A DNA stretch of 64,000 nt from Cycas panzhihuaensis (taxonomy: Eukaryota > Cycadophyta): assembly GCA_023213395.1 (NCBI GenBank), contig CM041465.1, forward strand, positions 221,099,741 to 221,163,740, given 5' to 3'. The notes below the pieces were generated by a model. That model was not told the DNA's origin and did no database searches. It saw nothing but the letters and a program-made list of their open reading frames with translations. Position 1 is the stretch's first letter. Each line of letters starts with the position of its first letter. Of the stretch, positions 1 to 19,980 are shown piece by piece. The position numbers were made by a program, and so were the translations under genes.

Positions 1-2
1 AA

Positions 3-192
3 GATTTCAATAAGAGTAATAAACACAATATTATATTTGATGAGGCTACATATATATTTGACCTGATTGACTCTCATCAAGAAGACAAATTCAAAGATGA
101 AGATATTCCTATTCATTTGAAGCAAGTCATACCTACATTTGTACTACACTTTGTTGAAGACTATTTTGCAAGGAAGACATTGCAAGATGATG
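3..192 (+). pseudogene. Gag-like coding remnant, part upstream of the gypsy insertion
   Basis: One frame is open from the window edge to position 192 (about 63 codons). It encodes an acidic, lysine-rich stretch (for example residues QEDKFKDEDIPIHLKQ) with no catalytic motif. The frame is broken exactly where the gypsy element starts, and it resumes in register after the gypsy 3' LTR at 6603. A similar short coding end, followed directly by a polypurine tract and a related LTR, occurs at 43390-43579. I therefore infer that this is the 3' end of the single gag-type frame of a non-autonomous LTR element. The start lies outside the window. No family domain is recognisable in this piece alone. Confidence 0.5.
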
Positions 193-566
193 TGTTATAT
201 AACTTATCCTGCTAAGTTATGTAAACTACTATAGAACTTTGTGCATGTGCCATCTAGCAGACCAATAGTATGCATGGGCACTACCGTCCAATAGAATGTA
301 AGGCCGCTTAGGCCACCAATATGATTACATGTATAAGACCCTATTTTATGTATATAAGAGTCATAAATTATAAATGATGGTTATCTTGATAGAACATTTT
401 TACAAAGATTATGTTGTGGTACTTTCTATCTTTTAGTGATCATTTGGTGCTCTGGTATTCCTGTGAAGCTCTTGGTTAGCTTGTTTGCTCTGTTAGATAA
501 GAAGACGCTGCTGCGATTGTCAAATTCTCTGCTATCTCAAGAGTATTGGTGAGAAGAAACATCTCA
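193..566 (+). repeat. 5' LTR of the gypsy element (374 bp)
   Basis: Begins TGTTATATAACTTATCC and ends AACATCTCA, paired with 6235-6597. It has an 11-bp segment (near 350) absent from the 3' copy. The left edge is fixed by the TGATG target duplication and the right edge by the primer-binding site 2 bp downstream. Confidence 0.93.
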
Positions 567-568
567 AG

Positions 569-580
569 TGGTATCAGAGC
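569..580 (+). promoter_or_regulatory. Primer-binding site (initiator Met-tRNA type)
   Basis: TGGTATCAGAGC lies 2 bp after the 5' LTR. This is the common plant retrotransposon site complementary to the 3' end of initiator methionyl-tRNA, where minus-strand DNA synthesis starts. Confidence 0.9.
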
Positions 581-1708
581 TATGTCGAGATCATGGGAGG
601 CTGCCCAAAAGTCCAGAATTTTTTTTCTTTCCCTATCAAATCGAGTACTCTCTCTACCCTAGTAGAGATCGAGGAAAGACCTTCACTTAGTACTCTCTCC
701 ACGGAGATTGAGGAACGGTATCGGGATAGTCCAAGCATTAGGAGAAAAAGGAAATTCTTTTCCCAAGTAACTCTAGTATTTTATCCCTTGTCTTTCATAT
801 GGTTTTAATTTCATTCCTATTTTTCGATTCTGGCATTGAATTATATCTTAAAGGTGGATAACATCGCTGAGCGGCTACTTTTCTCCCTCCCGCCTCCTTT
901 CCTGGGTATCGTAGGGTTCTGTCATTCTGGCTAAGTGCATAGTGGCCCTCCTGCCCTTTGCGTGAAGGATTAGAGTATCACTCCTAAGCCAAGCCCTAGA
1001 CAGAACCTAGCTACAACAGTGCGCCTCCACGTGCCTTCGGGTATATAGGAGGATCCCATCTTCAGGTCCTAATCCTTTTCCAGCATTGGCAACTATCAAC
1101 CGCTGAAGGCTTGTAGTGCAGTGGTTAGCGGTTAGCGCCACAAAGCTACCTGCCCTGAACTTCTACAGTTTATTGGCAAGCCTATAAGACCAAGCACACC
1201 TTGTCTAGTGGTTGGTAGGTTAAGACTGTAAGCCACCTCATAATTTGAAAAAAAAAAAAAAAAAAGAAAAATCAGGGAAAAAAAAGAAAAAAAGAAAAAA
1301 AAAAAAAAATAAAGAAAAGAAAAAAAAAAACTCCACTTAATTCAATGAGAAAATTTACCCTTATCGGTATATACCTCATTTTAATTAGCACATCATACTG
1401 GTCAATCTATACTAGGTTAGTATATACTGTAAATTTTCACAATTTTTAGTACCTAGTTACCGGTGGGTCCCACCTCACCCCCCTCCCCCCAATTGAACAA
1501 GCTTTTTACACTGTTGAAAGAACTTGATATATTGTTTATGTAACTTTATTTGGGGTCAATAGGCTATAGACACCCCACAATCACCCTATTTCCCCCTCTC
1601 CTTCCCTTAACAACCCCCTTTTTCTTATGTCCCGTTCTTTCTTGATCTTTTCCACTTCATTCATTCCCTTTCTTTCTACTTATTCCCGCCTCTTTACGCC
1701 CTTTCTCC
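581..1708 (+). other. Untranslated leader of the gypsy element, with A-rich tract
   Basis: No gene is visible over 1.1 kb. The stretch 845-1240 is more GC-rich than the surroundings and holds short inverted repeats, for example GGTTCTGTC near 915 against GACAGAACC near 997. An A-rich tract follows at about 1249-1330. TAGTGCAGTGG near 1112 fits a tRNA-like box A, so a SINE insertion ending in the A tract is conceivable, but I see no good box B or target duplication. Confidence 0.5.
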
Positions 1709-2720
1709 ATGGCTCCTCAAAGTAATAGTGACAAAATCTCGGTACTCGAGATCGAAGTCCACAAAATTAATGAGGATCTTGGCCACATACGTGATGAGGT
1801 TAAAAACAAAGTAGCTACCATGCGTGCAGACTTTAGCTCATAATTGTAAAACCTAGCATCTCATGCTGATGTCCAAGATGTGATTAAGAGGTTGAACAGC
1901 TTCTCTCCTCCACCACTAATTGGCCCCGTATAGCAACAAATCATGCCTTTACCTCCACGTTAGCAACAACCATTCTATCACAAGATCAACATACCCACAT
2001 TTGATCCAGATCTCAACAGGGATAGTGCACAAAGTTGGATTAGCAAACTAGAGTCTTACTTTGCACTTAACCCAATGTCAGTGAATGAGCAACTTACATT
2101 TGCTTCCATTCACTTAGATGGGAAAGCACATCATTGGTTCTGATGGTGGAAACAGGAGTACCCCTCTAGCCAGTCTTGGGCGCACTTCTCTACCTATTTT
2201 TTTGAGTAGTATGAAGACACTTGGAGTCAATCTTTTTTACACAGCTAACACATTTGAAGCAAGTATCCTCCATCGAAGTTTACACAGACGAGTTCCAATC
2301 TTTACGTAATTAGGTTGATCAACAACTTAATAAATAGACATAGATAGATACGTATGTGTCTAGACTTAAAGAACGTATCCAAATGCACTTGAAGATAGTC
2401 TCCCTATCCACTCTAAAGGATGCAATTAATATCGCTAAAGTAGTAGAAGCAGAATTTGTTGCAAAAAGACCTCGTCCATTTAGACGAGACTCCATGTGGT
2501 TTTCATGACCCCGACAAGTTGATACGGCCTGGTCCCAGAGACCACGATCATGCCCATGACTAGAGGACACCCCAACTCCATCTCTCAGGTAGCGCACTAA
2601 GGAATCATTGTCGAAGTCCATCCACATCACTCCTACATAGACACAACGTTGTCGGGAAGCTAGTCTATGTATGCAATGTTTTGAAAAATGAACCACTAGT
2701 CATAATAGAATCTATAAAGC
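1709..2720 (+). pseudogene. Gag (capsid/nucleocapsid) of the gypsy element, broken
   Basis: The frame starts at ATG 1709 with a charged, probably coiled-coil N-terminus (MAPQSNSDKISVLEIEVHKI). The capsid-like region follows at about 1975-2170 and carries the Ty3-type signature INIPTFD...SWISKLESYFAL...LDGKAHHWF. In-frame stops appear from about 1840 on, and the frame changes before the nucleocapsid part. A CCHC-like knuckle is still legible near 2665-2715 (CMQCFEK, stop, TTSHNR), in the same frame as the downstream protease. In the intact family, gag packages the element RNA in cytoplasmic particles. Here stops and a frame change rule out a full product. Confidence 0.8.
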
Positions 2721-2913
2721 TAGGAAGATGGTCTTCACAATTGACCCATACCTACCCTCGGATGATGACCCTCATATTGAGCATAAATATGATGATGAAA
2801 CCCAAGACCACCCTGCTGATGAGTTACTCCCAAACCCTGAGCCTGAAGTTTCCTTATCCACAGTTGCCTCCATTGCATGTCTTGAACCACTTTGAGTCAA
2901 AGGAATATTTAGG

Positions 2914-3200
2914 AAAACCCCAATTACCATTTTAATCGACGGTGGCGCGTCGCTAAATTTCATCGACATCTCCATTGCCCACCAATTGAATCTTTACATA
3001 GAACCTAAAACTGGCTTTACTTACTCCTTACCCGGTCATCACACACTCCATTGTGTGAAAACAATAAAAAACCTCAAGGTCCACGTTGGCTTATATATCC
3101 TTGTCTCTAATTTTTATGCCCTGTCCATAGGTGGGTCAGATGCAATTCTTAGCGTATAATGGCTCCAGACTCTAGGGACTTATAACACCAATAACTCACC
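2914..3200 (+). pseudogene. Aspartic protease domain of the gypsy element
   Basis: The translation contains ILIDGGASLNFIDISIAHQL, matching the retropepsin active-site region of plant gypsy elements, which usually reads LIDSGATHNFI. The catalytic Asp is kept (codon 2938-2940), but the usual Ser after it is Gly. The domain normally cleaves the Gag-Pol polyprotein. It shares its frame with the zinc knuckle upstream. A stop near 3160 interrupts the link to reverse transcriptase. Confidence 0.75.
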
Positions 3201-3535
3201 TACGGCCTCCTTCATTATGTTCAAAGATCACATGGGCCACTCTCATAAACTTTATGGGATGCAAGCCCCCCCAAACAAAGTAATCTCACCCTCACAAATG
3301 CGCCACCAACTCAACAGTAACATCAAATACATCATTCGTCTTAACCATATCCAGGCCCCCTCGGGTATCCACCCTGATATCCAGCAAGTATTAGATCAAT
3401 ACCAATATGTATTTGCTCCATTACCTGCTAGCCCCCCACTTGATGGAGGCTTTTACCATACTATTGAGTTACAAAGTTTGCACGACTTGATAAGCCTTCG
3501 ACCATATAGAAAATTTCTATTTCCAAAAAAATGAA

Positions 3536-4170
3536 ATCGAAAAAATCACATGGGAATTGTTGGACATGGGTATCATCTAACCTAGTAAAAGCCCGTGTGC
3601 GACACCCATCATCTTAGTTCGCAAGAAGGATGGCTCTTTCTGACTTTGTGTTGACTATCGTGCGCTCAATAAAATCACCATAAAAAATAAGTTTCCCATG
3701 CCACGAATCGATGACATGTTAGATGAAATCCATGGCACTGCAATTTTTACCAAACTTGATTTATAGTCAAGATACTACCAAATCTCCATCTTGCCAAAAG
3801 ATCAATATAAAACAACTTTACGAACCCACCATGGCCACTTTGAGTTGCAGGTCATGCCCTTTGGCCTATGTAATGCTCCAGCCACCTTTCAGGCCCTCAT
3901 GAACAAGATCTTTTCCCCATACTTACAAAAATTTGTCATCCTCTTCTTCGATGATATTATTATCTATAGCTCAAACATGCCAGCCCACATCCCACATCTA
4001 GAAATAGTCCTTCAAATCCTAGCTGAGAATAAACTGTATGCTAAGCTCTCCAAATGTGAATTTGAGAAATTTGAAATATAGTACCTTGGGCATATTATAT
4101 CCTTTGTAGGGGTTTGGATGGATCCTGATAAAATCTCTATCATCACTAATTGGCCAAGCCTAAAAACCCT
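3536..4170 (+). pseudogene. Reverse transcriptase domain of the gypsy element
   Basis: Ty3-type reverse transcriptase signatures are seen in order: [52 protein letters not shown], then ILFFDDIIIYSS. The two catalytic aspartates (3950-3955) are intact. Stops are at GII*PSK, GSF*LCVD, LDL*SR and FEI*YLGH, where relatives have Gln, Trp, Arg or Gln, and Gln respectively. A single-base shift in the A-run near 3530 separates this frame from the protease frame. The enzyme would copy element RNA into DNA. It is not translatable as one protein here. Confidence 0.9.
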
Positions 4171-4177
4171 AACCTAA

Positions 4178-4735
4178 TTGCAGGCTTTCTTAGGACTTAC
4201 CAAATTCTATCGACGGTTCGTTCAAAATTATGCCACCCTAACCACTCCCTTAACCCACTTACTTCGGAAGGATTCCTTCCAGTGGTCCCCCTCAGCTAAT
4301 GAGGACTTCATCTATTTAAAGGAGGTCATGATAACCACCCCAGTCTTGGCCTCCCCTGACTTTTCTCAGCCTTTCCAATTAGAATACGATGCCTCTGGTT
4401 TTGGATTACGTGCGGTCTTAATGCAAGACTTCTACCCCATTGCCTTCGAAAGTTGAAAACTCAAAGATCATGTCTATAGACTTTCTACCTATCAAAAAGA
4501 AATGTTGGCCATCCTCCATGCTATTGACAAGTGGCAACAGTATCTACTTGGTTCTAAATTCACTATCCTTATTGATCATCATAGCCTTCATCATTTACTA
4601 GATCAACCAATCCTCTCAGAAGAATAGGCAAAATGGGTCGACCGCATCCAAGTTTTTGATTTTACAATCACATATAAAAAGGGGAAAGATAATATTGTGG
4701 AAGATGCTCTCTTGAGGTTGCCTTCACCTACACTT
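4178..4735 (+). pseudogene. RNase H domain of the gypsy element
   Basis: It follows reverse transcriptase in the same frame. It starts with the connection motif LQAFLGLTKFYRRF, then QPFQLEYDASGFGLRAVL (first catalytic Asp region), TYQKEMLAILHAIDKWQQYL (catalytic Glu region) and the LIDHHSLHHLL stretch. Stops occur at AFES*KLK and SEE*AKWVDR. The domain normally degrades the RNA strand of the RNA-DNA hybrid. Confidence 0.88.
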
Positions 4736-4879
4736 GGCAATAACACTGATCATACTGAGGACCCCACCATTTATACCATTTCCTCCCCACAATTGACATG
4801 GCTATAGGATTTAGCCACGGCTAACCAAAACCAACATGATTTTGCGTACTAGGCCAATAAGGTCCACACTCATAAGGAT

Positions 4880-5990
4880 TGGTCCATCCATAATAATCTT
4901 CTCTTATACCAAAATCACATATTCGTCCATCCCCTCTCAGCTTTTATCCTACGGATTTTATCAGAATATCATTCTTCCCCTCTTGGCAGCCACTCTGGTT
5001 TTGATAAAACTCACCATAGGATTCATTCTGACTTCTTTTGGCCAGCAATGAAATCCACCATCCTTACCTTTGTCTCAGAATGTGATACATGCCAACAAAA
5101 CAAAGCTGATGCAAAACCCCAACTGGGCCTCCTTTAACCATTGCACATCCCACAAGGTAAATGGCAAGATATTGCCATGAACTTTATAATGGGCCTACCA
5201 CCATTTGCTGGATCTGACTCCATTTTAGTAGTCATAGATTGGTTGACAAAATATGCCCACTTCTTGCCCGTCCACATAACCTATAAAGCCCCACGCATTG
5301 CTGACATCTACATTGAGACAATATTTCATTTGCATGGTTTTCCATCCACCACTGTATGTGATCGCGACCCAAAATTTAGTAGCTCCTTTTAGAAAGAGCT
5401 ATTCTGCGCATCAAGTACATCATTCAACATGAGTTTTGCATACCATCCACAGATCGATGGCCAATATGAGGTCCTTAACAAAACTTTGGAGACCTACTTA
5501 CGTTGCTTTGCATCTGACCACTGGCCTAAATAGACATCATGGCTAGCTCTAGCTGAGTATTGGTACAACTCCTCATACCATTAAGCTATTGGAATGTCCC
5601 CATTTTTGGCTCTCTATAGGTGTCCCCCTCTGTCCCATCACACCTTAGCTACTAACCTCCGTACAACAACATTGCAATAAAAATTACAACATATGGACCA
5701 AATTCTCCACACCCTTAAACAAAACCTATCCATAGCCCAAAATAGAATGAAACAATTAGCAGACTGCCACTGCTTTGATCACTCCTTCAATATTTGAGAT
5801 CTGGTATTTCTTCATCTCCAACCTTATAAGCAACAATCCCTTTGCCATCATAAGAACCACAAACTTAGCCCTCGATATTATGGCCCCTATAAAGTCCTTA
5901 AACGTATTGGCAATGTTGCATATGCTCTTGACCTTCCCCCCACCACAAACATCCATAATGTTTTTCATGTCTCCTATCTTCGGAAGTATC
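4880..5990 (+). pseudogene. Integrase of the gypsy element, catalytic residue lost
   Basis: The N-terminal zinc-binding part is visible (SHSGFDKTHHRIHSDFFWP, then CDTCQQNK at 5081). The core follows. The first catalytic position reads MNFIMGLPP where the family has MDFIxGLP, so the first Asp of the DDE triad is Asn (codon 5180-5182, a G-to-A change). The second Asp (TTVCDRDPKF) and the Glu region ([16 protein letters not shown]) remain. The C-terminal GPY-like part reads SPRYYGPYKVLKRIGNVAYALDLP. At least six stops interrupt it. The domain would insert element DNA into chromosomes. This copy cannot. Confidence 0.88.
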
Positions 5991-6028
5991 TAAGTAAAAC
6001 CCATACTCCCCAGACAACCCTTCCAATT

Positions 6029-6223
6029 TTGGATGAAGAGCAAACCTTGCCAGTACCTCTAGAATGTATCCTAGCTACTAGACAACGACGTCTCCAGAAT
6101 CGGTCCATTTTAGAATATTTGATACAATGGACAGGTTGCACCTCTGACGAAGCAACTTGGGAGTTCGATGAGTTTGTCAAAAAGCACCCGCATCTCACCT
6201 ACCTCGAGGACTTTGCATCTTAG
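6029..6223 (+). pseudogene. C-terminal chromodomain of the gypsy integrase
   Basis: This is the last open segment of pol, 64 codons ending TAG, just before the polypurine tract. It contains ILATRQRRLQNRSILEYLIQ followed by WTGCTSDEATWE, the pattern of integrase chromodomains (a hydrophobic strand, then W and EATWE). Chromodomains of this kind define chromoviruses and are thought to guide insertion into heterochromatin. This part keeps its frame. I cannot assign the chromovirus clade (Reina, Tekay, CRM or Galadriel) by eye. Confidence 0.8.
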
Positions 6224-6234
6224 GGGAGGGGACT
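6222..6234 (+). promoter_or_regulatory. Polypurine tract of the gypsy element
   Basis: AGGGGAGGGGACT lies immediately before the 3' LTR. It is the RNase H-resistant primer for plus-strand DNA synthesis. Confidence 0.88.
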
Positions 6235-6597
6235 TGTTACATAACTTATCCAGCTAAGTTATGTAAACCACCATGGAACTTTGTGCATGTGCCGTCTAGT
6301 GGACCAATAGTATGCATAGGCACTACCGTCCAAAAGAATGTAAGGCTGCTTAGGCCACCAATAGGATTACATGTATAAGACCCTATAAGGGTCATAAATT
6401 GCAAATGATGATTATCTTGATAGAACATTTTTACAAAGATTGTGTTGCGGTACTTTCTATCTTTTGGTGATCATTTAGCGCTCTGGTGTTCCTGTGAAGC
6501 TCTTGGTTAGCTTGTTTGCTCTATTGGATAAGAAGACACTACTGCGATTGTCAAATTCTCTGCTATCTCAAGAGTATTAGTGAGAAGAAACATCTCA
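6235..6597 (+). repeat. 3' LTR of the gypsy element (363 bp)
   Basis: Begins TGTTACATAACTTATCC and ends AACATCTCA, followed by target duplication TGATG (6598-6602). It differs from the 5' LTR by about 29 substitutions, nearly all transitions, plus an 11-bp gap. Confidence 0.93.
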
Positions 6598-6602
6598 TGA
6601 TG

Positions 6603-6750
6603 ACTACTTCAAAGTTCATGACCACATCAAGAATGAAGACAAAGATACAAGACATGAGTTCAATAACCTTTTAAAAGTTTTCCTAAAGCATTTGTACTAC
6701 AAGTTCAAAGAGAAGTTGAGGATGAACATGATGAACATTAAGAGGGAGTA
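6603..6750 (+). pseudogene. Gag-like coding remnant, part downstream of the gypsy insertion, with polypurine tract
   Basis: Starting just after the gypsy target duplication, the frame interrupted at 192 continues and encodes a basic stretch including HEFNNLLKVFLKHLYYKFKE and MNIKREYV. A closely similar end (KVFFKYRYHKFKEK, INIKREFV) is found at 43490-43580 in front of a related LTR. The purine-rich AAGAGGGAG (6740-6748) then precedes an LTR at 6751. No pol domain lies between, so the element family appears to end with its gag-type frame. Confidence 0.5.
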
Positions 6751-7093
6751 TGTGGGGTTAATATTCCTCACCTAACTTTTACCTTAGGAACATATGAACT
6801 GCATACATCTTCATGGTAAGTTAAGGTAATATTATTTTATTACGCATTGTCATTATTTTATATTATTTTGAATTTAGAAGTTGAGGAGGTTTCCCTCCTT
6901 CATCCCAAGTATATATTTTATGGAGTGCAAAACCATGGTGTTCATCAACACCACCACATCAAAGGATTTTTGGGTGTACTCTTCAAAGATGGCTTAATAC
7001 AATGATCCTTTGAATGTGTACTCTTAATATAACTTGAATACTAGATTTGTTTTGTATATTCACTTGCTCCACTATGTTCTCCATACTTTAACA
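6751..7093 (+). repeat. 3' LTR of the gag-only family, copy 1 (343 bp)
   Basis: Starts TGTGGGGTTAATATTCCTCA and ends ACTTTAACA. It shares the LTR landmarks (TTAAGGT, GAGGAGGTTT with CTCCTT, then TATATATTTTATGGAGTG and a CCATGGTGTTC segment) with 43580-43912 and 63760-64000. A polypurine tract precedes it directly. Confidence 0.7.
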
Positions 7094-8693
7094 CTTGATA
7101 ACTTATTTATTATGGAATAAAACTTAAAATCTAATTATAAAGTATTAAGTAAATAATTTTTATAAAATAGGGCCCTCAAGTTTAAATTTATCCTCTAGTA
7201 AACTACCTGTTATCCATTCTTGTAATTTTAGATTTGAATATCTTTTCCATTTGATGTCTATTTTTAGTGATCCATCAATCATTAAAAGTATATAAGCCTC
7301 TTTTCTTACTTGATAGAGTCTTCTCTTTGCAAGTTATATTTATTAACCAAAATCTAATATCTTAAAGATGTTTATGAAACTCATTACATATCTTTTGCCT
7401 ATATAACTAGTCCTACTCCTCTTTCTTCCTTCACTCATATCACCTACTCCTATGTATGTATACCTCTCCAAAGAAATCTAGTTGGATTTTTTATTATGCA
7501 AGCCATAATAAAATAGATTACATCATAATGTATTGGAATAAAGGAGTTCAACACCATAAACATAATATGATGCAAACTAACTAGTTAATCTAATAATCAA
7601 AAGTTGGTGCAACCCCAACATAAGGTGGAGCATGAAATGGGATTCTATCTTATAAGAGGTGGATAAAAATAGAAATTGGAAGGTGAACCCCTAATACCTG
7701 GTGGAGTATATAATAAGCTTCCACCTTACATAGGATGAACATAATCTATGAAATAAAAGGAATTCATATTGATATAGTAAAAAAGAGATTATGTTGCAAC
7801 TTCACCGCATGTTAGAGGGTTAATATGTTAAAAGGTTAAGGGCTAAGTAGGTTAAGGTTATGAACATTTAATAATAGTAGAAATATAGGATTGGTTAGCT
7901 TAGAGGAAGACTAATATAATAAGAGGATAATTGCTTAATAAATATGACACTCTACTAATTGTAATGTTATGTTGATTAATATAATTCTATTAGGGTTTAC
8001 TCTAGTGTCCCTTAGTTATCATTTAATGCCCTTCACATTCATTATCCAAACCATCCATCTCTATTTATTGTTAGCTTCTCTTTCCCTTCTTCACATACTA
8101 TTGTAGTAAAAAGTGTTAGTCTGTTATAAAGATAAAGAGAACTTTACATATATAAATATTTATATGAGTGAGAAGTAGCTTGTGTAGGAAATATAAGAAG
8201 GTCTAGTAGTCTAAAAGTTAGGTCCTTACACTTCCCTCCTCTTTAAAGAAGCATCATCCTAATGCACTTTGTCCTATTACAAACAAGTGAAGAAGCTATT
8301 GTTATATATCATCTTCAATCTCCAAACTAGGTTCTTTTGGAGTTAGATGTCACCATTATACTATCACTTATTTTATAACTTAGTTATATAATACCTTCTC
8401 CAAAATGTATGATGCTTGGTAAGTGTTGTATTATCACATTTTCTTTGACCTTCTACTATGAATTCTGTGCCTACTCTAAAATTATCATATTAGTGCTTGA
8501 ACTTAGGGCCCTTAGGTTATCGATAGAGAAAAAGGAAAGAAATGGATAATTGCTATATAGGTTGATAAACATGCACATGACCTAGATAAGATCATATAGT
8601 AACGAAATGACTTTGTCATTTAGTAGATGAACTTCTCTCTCTTCTCTCTTCTTCTCTTTTTATTCTTGTTTTGTTTCTTTTTATTTTTTTGAA
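7094..8693. other. AT-rich sequence without a recognisable gene; possible minus-strand LTR edge
   Basis: No coding region is supported. Degenerate short repeats of a GGTGCAACCCC / GGTGAACCCC kind lie at about 7610-7740. At 8221-8247, GGTCCTTACA is followed by CTTCCCTCCTCTTTAAAG. On the minus strand this reads as a polypurine tract followed by TGTAAGGACC, a plausible 3' LTR start of a minus-strand element. I could not find its partner. Confidence 0.35.
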
Positions 8694-16447
<7,754 letters not shown>

Positions 16448-16448
16448 G

Positions 16449-16563
16449 TGACCATAAAGGTTAAAAGCCATAAGTACAAGCGACAATATATAATTGTAAA
16501 CCACTATCGAAGATCAAGTTTGAGAAGTAGGACAAAGTAAATAACCCTACAGTTGATAGTTTA

Positions 16564-16566
<3 letters not shown>
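16449..16566 (+). repeat. 115-bp unique block, direct copy 1
   Basis: Begins GACCATAAAGGTTAAAAGCC and ends GTTGATAGTTTATACATAC. It is practically identical to 18487-18604 and inverted relative to 19148-19262. It is embedded between dinucleotide tracts. Confidence 0.9.
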
Positions 16567-18486
<1,920 letters not shown>

Positions 18487-18602
18487 TGACCATAAAGGTT
18501 AAAAGCCATAAGTACAAGCGACAATATATAATTGTAAACCACTATCGAAGATCAAGTTTGAGAAGTAGGACAAAGTAAATAACCCTACAGTTGATAGTTT
18601 AT
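18487..18602 (+). repeat. 115-bp unique block, direct copy 2 (left arm of an inverted pair)
   Basis: Same sequence as 16449-16566. With the inverted copy at 19148-19262 it brackets 545 bp of (TA)n/(TACA)n, like the terminal inverted repeats of a foldback or MITE-like element. The arms run on into complementary TACA and TATG runs. Confidence 0.88.
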
Positions 18603-19147
<545 letters not shown>

Positions 19148-19262
19148 TATAAACTATCAACTGTATGGTTATTTACTTTGTCCTACTTCTCAAACTTCAT
19201 CTTCGATAGTGGTTTACAATTATATATTGTGGCTTGTACTTATGGCTTGTAACCTTTATGGT
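19148..19262 (-). repeat. 115-bp unique block, inverted copy (right arm)
   Basis: Reverse complement of 18488-18602 with about five mismatches over 115 bp. It ends AACCTTTATGGTTAA. The outermost match is ACCATAAAGGTT on each side, with TG outside on the left and TA outside on the right. Confidence 0.9.
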
Positions 19263-19499
19263 TAATTATAGGCATAATTTCCTCATTCATGTTAGTTATA
19301 ACGTGTAATTTAATCAAGGTTCTTGAGGGCATGATGTTGTGATATATTTGATCTTAGTTAACCCTAGGGAGATTTGTATGTCCTCTCTTCTCAACTAAAT
19401 TTTGGATGTCTAAAATCCCACTTGGGTGATTTTGATTATGCTTTTATTTTTCTTTTCTATCCATGCCATCTTCCTTGTGGCTTCATCCATTGATCTTCA

Positions 19500-19980
19500 T
19501 AATATATGGCCTTTTAGATTACTCTTTTTAGAGTTTTGGGCTTGAGTACTGTAATTTTGTTTAAAATGGCTTCATTTAACTCATTAATAAACCTATGAAT
19601 TTTTACTTTATCTTCTTGAATATAAGGTAGATACTAAAAAAATTCTATAAACTCCCTCTCATACTCATTTACTGACCTCGTTCCTTGTTTTATTTTGTGA
19701 ATGCCTTCATTTTCATGTTATAGTACTACTTCAAAAGGTAATTTTATTTGAAATATTTAACAAATTTGCTCCATCTTAGGTCTCTTTCTCTAAAACATTT
19801 TATCTTCTTATGGTGTTTCCACCATAATGATGCCTTTTGTGTTAGATTGTACATAACTGCTCTTACCCTCTTATTAGGGCTAAAGCTTTTCCAAATAAAG
19901 TATTTCTCTATATTAAGTAGCCATGAGTCAACTACATCCTTGTTGTAGATCTCTCCATTAAAGGTAGAGTGTTTTACCAT
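19500..19980 (-). pseudogene. Ty3/gypsy Gag remnant, minus strand
   Basis: The minus strand encodes a capsid-like stretch from about 19980 down: FNGEIYNKDVVDSWLLNIEK, then ASLWWKHHKK. It continues after a frame change into a REFIEFF / INELNEA region near 19640-19560. SWLLxIEKYF and a LWW motif are typical of plant gypsy retrotransposon Gag (Retrotrans_gag). The ORF of 78 codons with ATG at 19980 is only a fragment. No pol follows: downstream on the minus strand is the 115-bp block and the dinucleotide array. I infer a truncated or interrupted minus-strand element whose 5' end lies to the right. Confidence 0.7.

Larger units (their letters stand above)
193..6597 (+). mobile_element. Ty3/gypsy chromovirus-type LTR retrotransposon, defective
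   Basis: This is a complete 6.4-kb insertion. Both LTRs start TGTTA and end CTCA, and a perfect 5-bp target duplication TGATG flanks it at 188-192 and 6598-6602. Order: 5' LTR, primer-binding site, 1.1-kb leader, gag, protease, reverse transcriptase, RNase H, integrase, chromodomain, polypurine tract, 3' LTR. The polyprotein runs gag to chromodomain with only a few frame changes (between gag and the zinc knuckle, and at an A-run near 3530) but about 16 premature stops. Nearly all of these sit where the family has Gln, Arg or Trp. The two LTRs differ at roughly 8 percent of aligned sites, mostly transitions (my hand alignment), so it is a fairly old insertion. It cannot encode its own proteins now. 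Confidence 0.93.

Noticed and set aside
593-808. 71-codon open frame after the gypsy primer-binding site
   Set aside because: It lies in the leader, has no gag similarity, and the gag start is clearly at 1709.
2319-2696. 125-codon minus-strand open frame inside the gypsy gag
   Set aside because: It is a shadow of the plus-strand gag region, without any motif.
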